Assembly: GCF_009184895.1 (NCBI RefSeq)
Contig: NZ_WESE01000014.1
Location: 1 to 64,000 of the forward strand
DNA: 64,000 nucleotides
Source: Nostocoides sp. F2B08
GTDB lineage: Bacteria; Actinomycetota; Actinomycetes; Actinomycetales; Dermatophilaceae
Reading direction: 5' to 3'
This document shows positions 24,112-32,537 of the stretch, in pieces. Each line of letters opens with the position of its first letter. Within the stretch, counting starts at the first letter, position 1. Under the pieces are notes generated by a model. The model had not been told where the DNA came from. It made no database searches and was given only the letters and a program-made list of their open reading frames with translations. Position numbers and translations under genes: made by a program.

Positions 24112-24537
24112 ATGGACAGGGCCCCTGCGATCAACCCGGATGCGCTCAGGCGAGCTCGTCAGCGTGCCGGTTTGACCCAGCTGCAGCTGGCGTTGCGGAT
24201 CGGAGTGGTTGGCGGAGAGCGAATTTCGAGCTGGGAGCGTGGCTTGTCGCGACCGCGGACTCCAGCGATGCTGCATGCCTTGGCGCGCGCCCTGGACGTT
24301 CCTGCGACCTCGCTCCTTGCGGTGACGGACGAGGGGCCGGACCTCAGATGGCTTCGATTCGCCGCCGGCCTGAGCGCGGCAGAGCTGGCTCATGCGGCGG
24401 GCGTGTCCGTGACGACGATTCACCGGTGGGAGAACGGGCAACTCGAGCGTCCTCTGCCGTCCGACGTCCTTGCCGATCTCGCCACCGCGTTAAAGACCTC
24501 TACCGCGCAGGTCGACGCCGCCGTCAATCAGCGGTAG
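24112..24537 (+). CDS. Transcriptional regulator with two XRE-type HTH domains
   Basis: A 141-residue protein made of two helix-turn-helix units in tandem. The first is ALRRARQRAGLTQLQLALRI...ISSWERG (about residues 10-45), the second RFAAGLSAAELAHAAGV...IHRWENG (about 75-110). Each ends in the WExG signature of Cro/C1-type domains. It is a likely DNA-binding repressor. It lies divergent to the EEP nuclease and directly before the conjugative element, followed by a single DnaA-box sequence. Whether it belongs to host or element is unclear. Confidence 0.8.
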   Translation: MDRAPAINPDALRRARQRAGLTQLQLALRIGVVGGERISSWERGLSRPRTPAMLHALARALDVPATSLLAVTDEGPDLRWLRFAAGLSAAELAHAAGVSVTTIHRWENGQLERPLPSDVLADLATALKTSTAQVDAAVNQR

Positions 24538-24542
24538 GAGAG

Positions 24543-24551
24543 TTATCCACA
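24543..24551. other. DnaA-box-like sequence
   Basis: TTATCCACA is a perfect consensus DnaA box, 6 bases after the HTH gene stop and about 260 bases before the first element gene. A single box is not an origin, and chance occurrence is possible. Confidence 0.35.
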
Positions 24552-24808
24552 TTCAGCGCGTAGGGGGAGCGAAAGTCGCGCGGTTGTGGCAACAATGGGT
24601 CTCGTAGGTCGGGCGGTACCCCTCGTCCCGCTCGAGCTGCAGGCAGCGGAATCAGGGGTTGATCAGGCATCCCGTCGTTCTACCGGGCACACGGTCTCCT
24701 GCTGATCCACTACCGGATGGTCTCTAGCATCTAGTGGTTCAAAGCCGAAATGAACACCGGGAATGGCTGGATCGGCGTTGGTCTGGCATACCCGACAGGA
24801 GTCTGCAG

Positions 24809-25411
24809 ATGAACGTTCGCACCGCCGCCGTCCTGGCCCTGGCCGCCGCGCTCCTGACCGGCTGTTCCAACCCGGAACCGACGCCAGGCCCGACATCTGC
24901 CGCAACGCCTTCACCCACAGGCACCCCCACAACGACTACGCCGACATCGGCCTCGCCGGAGGAGGAGGCCACCGCGGCCGCCGAAGAGGTGGTGAGGGAG
25001 TACTTCGAGACCGTCCCACGATGTCTGGCAGACCCGATGAACACCGAACCGTCATGCTTCGACGATGTCGCGATCGGCACCGAGCTAAACGACAACCGGA
25101 ACTCTCTGATCGCCGCTCAGCAAGTCGAGAGCACAGCCTCAGGGACGTTGGAGGTGGTCTCGATCGAGCCCCAGTCCGTCGACTTGACACATGACCAGCA
25201 GGCCAGCCCGCCCGACGCCGCCACTGTCATCTTTGAGGTCTGTACGGACGTCTCTGAGTTCCAGATCGTCGACAAGGACGGCAACTCCCTCGTCCCCGAG
25301 GATCGCGACCCCCGAGTCCGCACGAACATGGGCGTCCTCAACTACGACTACCCGGCCACCGACGGGTGGCGCGTGGGCTTCGTGGAGGAACTTGAGGAGT
25401 CCACGTGCTAA
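24809..25411 (+). CDS. Element-borne lipoprotein
   Basis: A 200-residue exported lipoprotein: a signal peptide ending LLTGC, then a Pro/Thr/Ser-rich linker and a globular domain of about 150 residues with four cysteines that may form disulfides. AGGAG lies 8 bases before ATG 24809. The next gene overlaps its end by 7 bases, so the two exported proteins are coexpressed. By position it is the first gene of the pilus locus and may help assembly at the cell surface; no family is recognised. Confidence 0.75.
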   Translation: MNVRTAAVLALAAALLTGCSNPEPTPGPTSAATPSPTGTPTTTTPTSASPEEEATAAAEEVVREYFETVPRCLADPMNTEPSCFDDVAIGTELNDNRNSLIAAQQVESTASGTLEVVSIEPQSVDLTHDQQASPPDAATVIFEVCTDVSEFQIVDKDGNSLVPEDRDPRVRTNMGVLNYDYPATDGWRVGFVEELEESTC

Positions 25412-26310
25412 GCCCGACCCGATCAGCCTTGGCGCTACTTGCCGCGACTGCCGTTTCGTTTGGCTCGTCCCCGCATGCAGGGGCCAACCCGCCAACCTGC
25501 GAGGCTCGGAAAGCCTGGGGCCAGTGCGTCATCTGGGTGGGCGGCGGAGGCTCCGGTGGAAACCCTGGTGGCGGTGGCAGCGATGGCGGTTCTGCTGGCG
25601 GCGGCGGGGGCGGTGGCGGCGACTCCGCCCCGGTTGTCACGCCGATCACGATCGGGGGGATCGAGTGCTACCCCATCGGATTGACCGACCCGCAGCCCGA
25701 CTTCGTAGACCCGATCTGGGCCGGCCGTACGGATGGCGCGATCTATGACTGTCTGGCCGGGAGCCCGTCGAACCCGGGTCTGTTCGGTGGGATGTCGGTG
25801 TTGCGGTACTGGGCGGCGACGGCGCCGGTGATGGCTGCGCCGCCGGATCCGGCGGATCTGGCGGCCGAGGCGGTGGAGTCGATGAACCTGTCGGCGATCA
25901 CGATCGGCATCGTCCCCGAGCCCGGGCCGGACTCCGTGGGGCTCATCGGGATGCCGGTGTGGATGTGGGTCGAGCAACCGTCGGAGTCGACGTGGGGACC
26001 GATCACCCGCACCGCGTCGAGCGGGCCGTGGAGCGTGACCGCGACCGGCGAGGTCGCCGATGTGACGTGGGAGATGGGCGACGGCGCGGTGGTGCACTGC
26101 GAGGAGGGCGTCCCGTACCAGGACGCGTTCGGCAAGCAGCCCTCCCCGTCGTGCGGCCACACGTACAGCGAGCAGGGCGAGTACACGGTGAGCGCGACCT
26201 CGCACTGGGTGATCCAGTGGAACGGCATCGGCCAGAGCGGCACGATCCGGCTCGACCTGACCCAGAGCGCGCCAGTGACGATGGGCGAGGTCCAGGTGCT
26301 TCGCCAGTAG
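25405..26310 (+). CDS. Secreted Gly-rich, PKD-like protein
   Basis: A 301-residue exported protein. The signal peptide is followed by a Cys-containing stretch, a long glycine-rich segment (residues about 45-75) and a C-terminal domain. WEMGDGAVVHCEEG and HTYSEQGEYTVSATSHW form a PKD-like pair: the first resembles the WDFGDG core, the second the HTYxxxGxYTV strand. PKD-like folds act in adhesion or surface assembly. GTG 25405 overlaps the lipoprotein stop. It heads the pilus genes and may be a pilus-associated surface protein. Confidence 0.7.
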   Translation: MLSPTRSALALLAATAVSFGSSPHAGANPPTCEARKAWGQCVIWVGGGGSGGNPGGGGSDGGSAGGGGGGGGDSAPVVTPITIGGIECYPIGLTDPQPDFVDPIWAGRTDGAIYDCLAGSPSNPGLFGGMSVLRYWAATAPVMAAPPDPADLAAEAVESMNLSAITIGIVPEPGPDSVGLIGMPVWMWVEQPSESTWGPITRTASSGPWSVTATGEVADVTWEMGDGAVVHCEEGVPYQDAFGKQPSPSCGHTYSEQGEYTVSATSHWVIQWNGIGQSGTIRLDLTQSAPVTMGEVQVLRQ

Positions 26311-26353
26311 GCACGATCAGCAACACAACTCAGGCAGGCAGGGGAAGCACAGC

Positions 26354-27079
26354 ATGAGCACGACAGTGGAACGTCGACCACGACTGACCAGACGCACCGG
26401 ACCGCAGACACCCGAGAGTGGGAACGGCCAGGACGCGACACAGCCGTCGCCGAGGCAGGTGCCGGCACCGCCGAGGGCGCGCCGCCGCTGGGGCCTGGTG
26501 GCCGCCGCGCTGGTGGTGGTGTGTCTGGGCGCGTTGGGGAATGTGTGGCTCCTGCAGAGCAGCAGCGACGCCGTCCAGGTGGTCGCGGCCCGCACGGCGA
26601 TCGAGCGTGGCCAGGTCGTCACGGCCGAGCAGCTGATGAGCGTCTCGGTCGCGGCCGACCCGGCGGTGCGGACCGTCGCAGCGTCGCAGATGTCGGAGCT
26701 GGTGGGGCAGCGGGCTGCGGTCGATGTCGCCGCCGGCACCCTGCTGACCGAGGACTCGGTCACGGTCGAGAACGTGCCGGGGGAGGGGTTCTCACTGGTC
26801 GGGGTTGCGCTCTCGTCGGCGATGCTGCCCGGTGAGCCACTCGTCGCCGGGGACCGGGTTCGGGTGGTGGCGACGTTGGGGCCGCAGCAGGACGCGGCCA
26901 CCGCGAGCGACCCGCTCGCCCTCGACGCGGTCGTGGTCTCCACCCAGAGCGGCCTGGACAGTGTCGGCCAGGGACAGACCATCCTGACCGTTCAGGTTCC
27001 CGATGGGGACGCGCCGGCGTTGGCCGCGATGGCCGCGACCGGGCGGGTCGCGGTCGTGCTGGACTCGCGGGACCGGTGA
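26354..27079 (+). CDS. SAF-domain protein, CpaB/RcpC-like pilus assembly factor
   Basis: A 241-residue protein with a basic Pro-rich cytosolic N-terminus, one transmembrane helix (about 47-67) and an extracytoplasmic SAF domain (VVAARTAIERGQVVTAEQL...). A second beta-rich domain (LSSAMLPGEPLVAGDRVRVV) is the usual C-terminal half of CpaB/RcpC. In Tad systems this protein is a periplasmic or wall-side assembly component. It starts the cytosolic part of the operon: the ParA-like gene follows after 7 bases. Ribosome site AGGGGAA precedes ATG 26354. Confidence 0.8.
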   Translation: MSTTVERRPRLTRRTGPQTPESGNGQDATQPSPRQVPAPPRARRRWGLVAAALVVVCLGALGNVWLLQSSSDAVQVVAARTAIERGQVVTAEQLMSVSVAADPAVRTVAASQMSELVGQRAAVDVAAGTLLTEDSVTVENVPGEGFSLVGVALSSAMLPGEPLVAGDRVRVVATLGPQQDAATASDPLALDAVVVSTQSGLDSVGQGQTILTVQVPDGDAPALAAMAATGRVAVVLDSRDR

Positions 27080-27086
27080 GCGCGTC

Positions 27087-27908
27087 ATGAGCCTGGTGGT
27101 GCTGGCATCGGCGTCGGGCTCGCCCGGGGTGACCACGACGGCGCTCGGGTTGGCGTTGACCTGGCCGCGGCCGGTGCTGCTCGTCGACGGTGACCCGACC
27201 GGCGGGTCCGCGGTCGCGGCCGGGTACCTGCGGGGGCAGCTCGCCCCACCGGAGGCGATGCTCGATCTCGCCCTCGCCCACCAGGACGAGGATCTGCTCG
27301 AGACGCTGTCCGCGGTGAGCATCACCCTGCCGGGTTCGCAGGTCCGCTTCGTCGCCGGCATCCGCTCCCACGAACAGGCACCCTCGCTGTTGCCCCTGTG
27401 GGACCCCCTCGCAGCCGCGTTGCGGTCCCTGGAGGACACCGGTCAGGACGTCATCGTCGACGCCGGCCGCCTCGGCCTGACCGGGTCCCCGATGCCGCTG
27501 CTCTACCAGGCCGACCTGACAGTCCTAGTGGCACGCTCCGACCTGGTTTCCCTGGCCGGAGCACGGTCCTGGGCGGCCACCCTCAAAGACCGCTTCGCCC
27601 GCACCGGCGCCGGCGCCCACCTGGGACTGCTGCTCGTCGGTGACGGGCAGCCGTTCACCGCCCGCGAGGTCAGCACCGTTCTCGGCATCCCGGTCCTGGC
27701 ATCGGTGGCCTGGGACCCGGCCACCGCGGCGGTGTTTTCCCACGGCGCGACCCCGGCCAAGGCAGGGATCGCTCACCGGGTCGCCGGCCGCCCCGGACTA
27801 CCGGACACGGCGCTGGTGCGCAGCCTGCGCGCCACCCGCTCCGCCCTGACCGCCACCATTCGCGACACCACCGAACGGCTGCACAGCGAGACGGGAGCAG
27901 ACGCGTGA
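27087..27908 (+). CDS. TadZ/CpaE-like ParA-family ATPase
   Basis: A 273-residue MinD/ParA-type protein. LASASGSPGVTTTALGLAL is a deviant Walker A strand in which the signature Lys is missing (SGSPGVTTT). VLLVDGDPTGGS is switch I, and DVIVDAGRL replaces the DxxxxL switch II block. TadZ proteins place the Tad secretion machine in the cell, and several have weakened ATP sites. It stands between the CpaB-like protein and TadA, and its TGA overlaps the TadA GTG. Confidence 0.8.
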   Translation: MSLVVLASASGSPGVTTTALGLALTWPRPVLLVDGDPTGGSAVAAGYLRGQLAPPEAMLDLALAHQDEDLLETLSAVSITLPGSQVRFVAGIRSHEQAPSLLPLWDPLAAALRSLEDTGQDVIVDAGRLGLTGSPMPLLYQADLTVLVARSDLVSLAGARSWAATLKDRFARTGAGAHLGLLLVGDGQPFTAREVSTVLGIPVLASVAWDPATAAVFSHGATPAKAGIAHRVAGRPGLPDTALVRSLRATRSALTATIRDTTERLHSETGADA

Positions 27909-29569
27909 AGAACGACCCCACCGACCACACCGGCGCCGGCGGCGCGTCGAGCGACCCGGCCGCGCTGCCCCTGTTCACCGCGTCCCCGCCGCGAGCCGGT
28001 CGGGTGCGCGGCACCTTCACCATGACCCCCACCACCGCCACCCCCAGCTCTCCCGGGACGCCAACGAGGGAACACACCGCAGCCACCGGACACCTCAATG
28101 GGCAGCGCAACGGGCACGCCCCCCGGTTGAAGGTAACCCCGCAGGGGGCGTCCGGATCGGGGTGGGCGGGCCAGGAGGGTCTGGACTGGGGGCTGGTGGC
28201 GGCGTTCCGGACGATGGTTGCCAACCGGCTCACCCAGGCCCTCGGCGCGGACTGGCGGGCCCGCACCGACCCCGACATTGATCATTCCCGTCGCGGTGGC
28301 TCGTCACCGGACCGGGTGGAGCAGGAGCAGGTGGGTCGGGAGATCATCGCCGACCTGCTGCGCGACCACACCGCCGACTCGGTCGCCAAGGGCCTGGCCA
28401 GGTGGACCGCCAGCGAGCAGGCGACGATGGGGCAGGCGGTCTTCGACGCGGTCTTCCGGCTCGGCCGGCTGCAACCGCTGGTCGATGACGACCGGGTGGA
28501 GAACATCTTCATCCTCGGCCACCAGCGGGTGTTGCTTGAGCTGACCGACGGCTCCCGCATCCCGGGGCCGGCGGTGGCGGACTCGGATGAGGAGCTGCTC
28601 GACTTCCTGAGGTTCCTGGCGAACCGGTCCGAGTCGAACCCGCGCCCGTTCTCCGAGAGCACGCCGCGGTTGCACATGAAGCTCGACGGCGGCGCCCGAT
28701 TAGCGGCGACGGCGTGGGTGGTCGGGCGGCCCACGGTGGTGATCCGGCGGCACCGGCTCAAGGTCGACACCCTGGATGCGTGGGTGGAGCGGGGCTGCAT
28801 GACAGCCGCGTGCGCGAACTTCCTCGCCGCGGCGGTGCGGGCCCGGTGGAGCGTTGCCGTCTCGGGGGCGATGTCGGCGGGGAAGACGACGCTGATGCGC
28901 GCGCTGTGCGCACAGATCCCGGGTGATGAGGCGATCGGGACGTTCGAGACCGAGTACGAGCTGTTTCTGGCCGAGTCAGGCGTGCATGACATCGTCATCG
29001 ACTGGGAGGCCCGACCCGGGGTGGGGGAGGTCCGCGCCGACGGCCGTGCGGCCGGGGCGTTCGACCTCGCCGACGCCCTGACCGACTCCTTCCGGTTCGC
29101 CCTCTCCCGGCAGATCGTCGGCGAGATCCGCGGCCCCGAGGTGTGGACGATGATCAAGGCGATGGAGTCCGGCACCGGCTCGTTGTCCACCACCCACGCG
29201 GCGAACGCCGAGGCCTGCATCCGCAAGCTCGTCACCTGCGCCATGGAGGCCGGATCCCACGTCAACCGCGACCTCGCCCTGGAGAAGCTCGCCGGCTGCC
29301 TCGAGGTGATCGTCCAGCTCTCCCGCCAGGTGGTGCAGCTACCCGACGGGAGCCAGCAGCTGCGCCGCTGGGTCAGCGAGGTCGTCGTCGTCGAACCCGG
29401 CGAGCGGGAGAAGGGCTACGCCCTGACCCACCTCTTCGGCCCCAGCAGCACGGGCCCGGCCACCGCGACCGGGATTATCAGCGAACGCTGCCGCACCCTG
29501 GCCGAGCAGGGCTTCGACCAAGCCCTCTTCCAGGCCGAAGCCGACCAGGCAGCGCAGGTGTCGCGGTGA
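27905..29569 (+). CDS. tadA: TadA/CpaF-type secretion ATPase
   Basis: A 554-residue hexameric VirB11/PulE-family ATPase that powers pilus assembly. The N-terminal 90 residues are a Pro/Thr-rich extension unlike usual TadA. The N-terminal domain (about 110-230) is followed by Walker A GAMSAGKTT (Lys327), an Asp/His box near DIVIDWEAR, and SLSTTHAANAEACIRKL with the His box typical of the family. It is a cytosolic motor for the TadB/TadC platform. GTG 27905 overlaps the upstream stop, and its own stop overlaps TadB. Confidence 0.9.
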   Translation: MKNDPTDHTGAGGASSDPAALPLFTASPPRAGRVRGTFTMTPTTATPSSPGTPTREHTAATGHLNGQRNGHAPRLKVTPQGASGSGWAGQEGLDWGLVAAFRTMVANRLTQALGADWRARTDPDIDHSRRGGSSPDRVEQEQVGREIIADLLRDHTADSVAKGLARWTASEQATMGQAVFDAVFRLGRLQPLVDDDRVENIFILGHQRVLLELTDGSRIPGPAVADSDEELLDFLRFLANRSESNPRPFSESTPRLHMKLDGGARLAATAWVVGRPTVVIRRHRLKVDTLDAWVERGCMTAACANFLAAAVRARWSVAVSGAMSAGKTTLMRALCAQIPGDEAIGTFETEYELFLAESGVHDIVIDWEARPGVGEVRADGRAAGAFDLADALTDSFRFALSRQIVGEIRGPEVWTMIKAMESGTGSLSTTHAANAEACIRKLVTCAMEAGSHVNRDLALEKLAGCLEVIVQLSRQVVQLPDGSQQLRRWVSEVVVVEPGEREKGYALTHLFGPSSTGPATATGIISERCRTLAEQGFDQALFQAEADQAAQVSR

Positions 29570-30435
29570 ACGCGCCCCTGTACGCGGCGCTGTTCGGGAC
29601 CACGATCGTGGCCGGGCTCCTCCTCCTGGTCCACGCGGTGCGCCCCCACACCCCAGCCGTCCGTCCGCCTCGGCCACGGCCACGGATCGTGACGGCCGTG
29701 GCGCGCACGTCCCCCCGGACCCGGGTCACCTTGGCCGCCTCGACCGCGGCCGGGCTGGTGCTGGCCCTAGTGACTGGGTGGGTGGCCGCGGTGGTGGTTG
29801 TGCCGGCGGCGGCGGTCGGGCTGCCGTACCTGCTCGCTCCGCCGCCGGCCGCGGCACAGATCCGGCGGGTCGAGGCGATGGAGGAGTGGACCCGCAGCCT
29901 GGCCGGCGTCCTCGGCGCCGGCGTCGGCCTCGAACAGGCCCTCACCGCGACCCTGCGCTCGACACCGGAGCCGATCCGCCCCGAGGTCACCCAGCTCGTG
30001 GCACGGCTGCGGGCGCGGTGGGACACCGAGACCGCGCTGCGCTCGTTCGCCGACGACCTCGACGACGTCACCGGCGACCTCGTCGCCGCCAACCTCATCC
30101 TCGCCGCCCGCCGCCGCAACCGCAGCCTCTCCCACGTCCTGCACGGCGTCGCTGAGTCGGTCGCCGAGGACGTCGCCTCCCGCCGCCGCGTCGAAGCTGG
30201 CCGCGCCAAACCAAGGGGCAGCGCCCGCTTGGTCACCGGGTTCTCCCTCCTCGTCCTCGTCGTGCTCGCGATCACCGGCGACTATGTCGCCCCGTACGGC
30301 ACCCCGGCCGGGCAGGTCATCCTCTTGGCCCTGCTCACCGCCTACGCCGCCGGGCTGTTGTGGATGCGGCGGATGGCCGAAGGAGACCCGTTCCCCCGGT
30401 TCCTCGGACCGCAGGCCCGTGCGAGTGCCCGATGA
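29566..30435 (+). CDS. tadB: TadB pilus platform protein
   Basis: A 289-residue inner-membrane protein. Two N-terminal helices precede a type II secretion F-domain (EEWTRSLAGVLGAGVGLEQAL, about 105-125, then the AARRRNRSLSHVL stretch), and two helices close the C-terminus. This is the TadB half of the TadBC membrane platform that holds the TadA motor. GTG 29566 overlaps the tadA stop, and its TGA overlaps the tadC ATG, so tadABC are translated as one unit. Confidence 0.87.
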   Translation: MNAPLYAALFGTTIVAGLLLLVHAVRPHTPAVRPPRPRPRIVTAVARTSPRTRVTLAASTAAGLVLALVTGWVAAVVVVPAAAVGLPYLLAPPPAAAQIRRVEAMEEWTRSLAGVLGAGVGLEQALTATLRSTPEPIRPEVTQLVARLRARWDTETALRSFADDLDDVTGDLVAANLILAARRRNRSLSHVLHGVAESVAEDVASRRRVEAGRAKPRGSARLVTGFSLLVLVVLAITGDYVAPYGTPAGQVILLALLTAYAAGLLWMRRMAEGDPFPRFLGPQARASAR

Positions 30436-31346
30436 CCACCACCCAGACCGCTCTGCTGATCGGCGCCCTCACAGCCGCCGCGGTCGTGACGCTGCTCGCG
30501 CAGTTCGTCCCGGCCCAGCCGGACCTGCGCGACGTCCTCACCCGGCTCTCCCCACCCACGCGCCGCCCCCACACAACCGGCGCCACCGCCCCAACAGGCG
30601 GCGGGGCGGTGGATGCCGAGGAGCGGCTCGGGATGTGGGCCGAACGCACCATCCCCGCGCGATTCCTCGGCACCGCACCGGCCCGGGACCTGGCGGTGCT
30701 GCGGATGACCCCGGCCCAGTTCTACGGCAAGAAGGTCCTCTACGCCCTCCTCGGGCTCACCCTGCCGGGCCTGCTGGCCGGGTTCGTCACCCTCCTCGGC
30801 ATCACCGTGCCACTGTTCATGCCGGTCGCTGCCACCGTCGGGCTGTCGGTGCTGCTGTTCCTCGCCCCCTCCCGTGACATCGCACAGCGTGCGACCAAGG
30901 CTCGTGCCGAGTTCGCCCGCGCCCTGAGCGCATTCATCGAGCTCTGCGCGCTCGAGCGCAACGGCGGCGCCGGCGCGACCGTCGCCCTGGCCAACGCCGC
31001 CCAGGTGGGCGACTCGTGGGTATTCCGTCGGATCAGCGAGGAGATCGCCCGCTGCCGCTACAACGGCCAACCCCCCTGGGACGCCCTGACCGCACTGGCC
31101 GAGGAGCTGGCCCTGCCGGACCTGGCCGACGTCGCCGACATCATGCGCCTCGCGGGGGACGAGTCCACCGAGGTCTACCGGCAGCTCCGCGCCCGCGGCA
31201 CCTCCGTGCGCACCGCCCTGACCACCAGCGAGCTCGCCGACGCCAACCTCGTCGAAGAACGCATGTACCTCCCAGCGTCCTTCCTCGGCGTCGTCTTCCT
31301 CGCCCTCCTCATGGCCCCACCCCTCATGCGCCTGATGACCAACTGA
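30432..31346 (+). CDS. tadC: TadC pilus platform protein
   Basis: A 304-residue partner of TadB with one N-terminal helix, a helix pair around residues 95-140, the T2SF domain (FARALSAFIELCALERNGGA, then AQVGDSWVFRRI) and a C-terminal hydrophobic helix. The T2SF domain is shared with GspF/PilC-type platform proteins. It follows tadB with a 4-base overlap and precedes the pilin gene by 37 bases, where a strong ribosome site suggests higher pilin translation. Confidence 0.87.
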   Translation: MTTTQTALLIGALTAAAVVTLLAQFVPAQPDLRDVLTRLSPPTRRPHTTGATAPTGGGAVDAEERLGMWAERTIPARFLGTAPARDLAVLRMTPAQFYGKKVLYALLGLTLPGLLAGFVTLLGITVPLFMPVAATVGLSVLLFLAPSRDIAQRATKARAEFARALSAFIELCALERNGGAGATVALANAAQVGDSWVFRRISEEIARCRYNGQPPWDALTALAEELALPDLADVADIMRLAGDESTEVYRQLRARGTSVRTALTTSELADANLVEERMYLPASFLGVVFLALLMAPPLMRLMTN

Positions 31347-31383
31347 ACCCTCATCACCACCGATTGGAAAGGAACACACCGCG

Positions 31384-31599
31384 ATGAGACTTCTCGCCGC
31401 AACCCTGCATATCCTCGGCGTCACCCTCGCCGACCGACTCGACCGACTTGAGCGCCTCGACACCGTCTCGGCTGACGGGGAGCGGGGCGCCTCCACGATC
31501 GAGATCGTGTTCTGGGCCGTCGGGCTGCTCGCCCTGGCCGCCATCGTCTACGCGTTCCTGACCGGGTGGGTCAACAGCAAGCTCGGCGGCATCACCTGA
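31384..31599 (+). CDS. Flp/Tad-type pilin-like protein
   Basis: A 71-residue protein with a basic and acidic leader, the sequence ERGASTIEIVFWAVG, and one hydrophobic helix with a short tail. Cleavage after Gly35 would leave a mature pilin with Glu at +5, the Flp/Tad pilin signature; the mature part is about 36 residues, small even for Flp pilins. AAAGGAA lies about 9 bases before ATG 31384. It is the likely major pilin of the locus. No prepilin peptidase gene is present in the window. Confidence 0.78.
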   Translation: MRLLAATLHILGVTLADRLDRLERLDTVSADGERGASTIEIVFWAVGLLALAAIVYAFLTGWVNSKLGGIT

Positions 31600-31608
31600 C
31601 CCCCCGCC

Positions 31609-32046
31609 ATGCACACCACAGCGACACACAGCCGCCACCCACCCCCACGGAGCCATCCACGTCCGCGGGGGTGGGCTGGCACGGGTGAGCGCGGGTCGGG
31701 CACGATCCAGCTGGTCGTGCTCATGCCGCTGCTGTTCACCCTGCTGTTCGCCGGGGTCCAGGGAGCGATGTACTACCACGCCCGCACCGTCGCCATCGCC
31801 GCCGCCCAGGAAGGCGCCCGCGCCGCCGCTGCCCAAACCGGCACCACCGGTCACGGACACGCCGCCGCGATCGCCTTCCTGCAGGCCGCCGGCGGCGAGG
31901 ACGTCCTCAAAGGCGCCACCGTGCAGGTCACCCGCACCGCCACCACCGCCACCGTCCGGGTCGCCGGCTCGATCCTGTCCGTGGTGCCCGGATGGACCCC
32001 AACCGTCACCTCCCAGGTCGCCGTCCCCGTGGAGCGACTCACATGA
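31609..32046 (+). CDS. TadE-like minor pilin
   Basis: A 145-residue pseudopilin. A His/Pro/Arg-rich leader precedes ERGSGTIQLVVLMPLLFTLL, a TadE-type prepilin helix; the cleavage would follow Gly and leave Thr-Ile at the mature start. The C-terminal half is a beta-rich head. TadE proteins form the pilus tip or base complexes. The start ATG 31609 has no clear ribosome site. It overlaps the next TadE-like gene (ATGA), giving a run of three. Confidence 0.78.
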   Translation: MHTTATHSRHPPPRSHPRPRGWAGTGERGSGTIQLVVLMPLLFTLLFAGVQGAMYYHARTVAIAAAQEGARAAAAQTGTTGHGHAAAIAFLQAAGGEDVLKGATVQVTRTATTATVRVAGSILSVVPGWTPTVTSQVAVPVERLT

Positions 32047-32537
32047 CCAGCCGCGCCTCCCGCGACCCCCACGGAGTCTGTGGGGTTCGTGGCCACCATG
32101 CTCGCCAGAGCTGGTGGATGGGGGAGCGGGGCACGGCCGTGGTCGAGGTCGTCCTCCTCGCCCCCGCCCTGGCGATGCTGCTCGCGCTACTCATCGTCGG
32201 CGGCCGGCTCGCCATGGCCGACATGGCCGTCCAGGCGGCGGCGTCCGAGGCCGCCCGCACCGCATCGATCGCCCGCACCCACGGCGAGGCCAGCAGCCGT
32301 GCGCACGCCGCCGCCGTCAGCGGCCTGACCGCCCAAAAGGTGAACTGCCTCGAGGTCACCGTCACCGTCGACACCGGCGGCTTCGGCGCCCCGGTCGGCA
32401 CCCCCGCCTCCGTCGCCGCCACGGTCACCTGCCGCGTCAACCTCGCCGGGCTCCTCCCCGCTGTCCCGGGCTCGATCGTGCTCTCGAGCACGAGCAGCTC
32501 GCCGCTGGACACTTACCGAGAACGGACCACCCCATGA
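32043..32537 (+). CDS. TadE-like minor pilin
   Basis: A 164-residue protein with a basic leader and ERGTAVVEVVLLAPALAML as the prepilin-like helix, with Glu at the fifth mature position. The head domain is beta-rich with two Cys (VNCLEV and ATVTCRV) that may form a disulfide. It overlaps the genes on both sides by 4 bases. Two TadE-type proteins followed by a TadG-like one is a common layout of actinobacterial Tad loci. Confidence 0.78.
   Translation: MTSRASRDPHGVCGVRGHHARQSWWMGERGTAVVEVVLLAPALAMLLALLIVGGRLAMADMAVQAAASEAARTASIARTHGEASSRAHAAAVSGLTAQKVNCLEVTVTVDTGGFGAPVGTPASVAATVTCRVNLAGLLPAVPGSIVLSSTSSSPLDTYRERTTP

Noticed and set aside
24538-24808. tRNA gene as integration site
   Set aside because: I could not find a cloverleaf or a conserved TTCGAATC-like T-arm here or elsewhere in the window.
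25540-25625. Glycine-rich run as a microsatellite or CRISPR-like repeat
   Set aside because: It is a coding low-complexity stretch inside the secreted PKD-like protein, without equal spacers.
29143-29565. In-frame extension of tadB upstream into tadA
   Set aside because: The extension reads through the tadA coding region in another frame; GTG 29566 with the 4-base overlap is the better start.
30342-31544. A 400-codon open frame antisense to tadC and the pilin gene
   Set aside because: It is a mirror of the high third-position GC of tadC, with Gly/Glu/Asp-rich low-complexity product; the sense genes have clear families.
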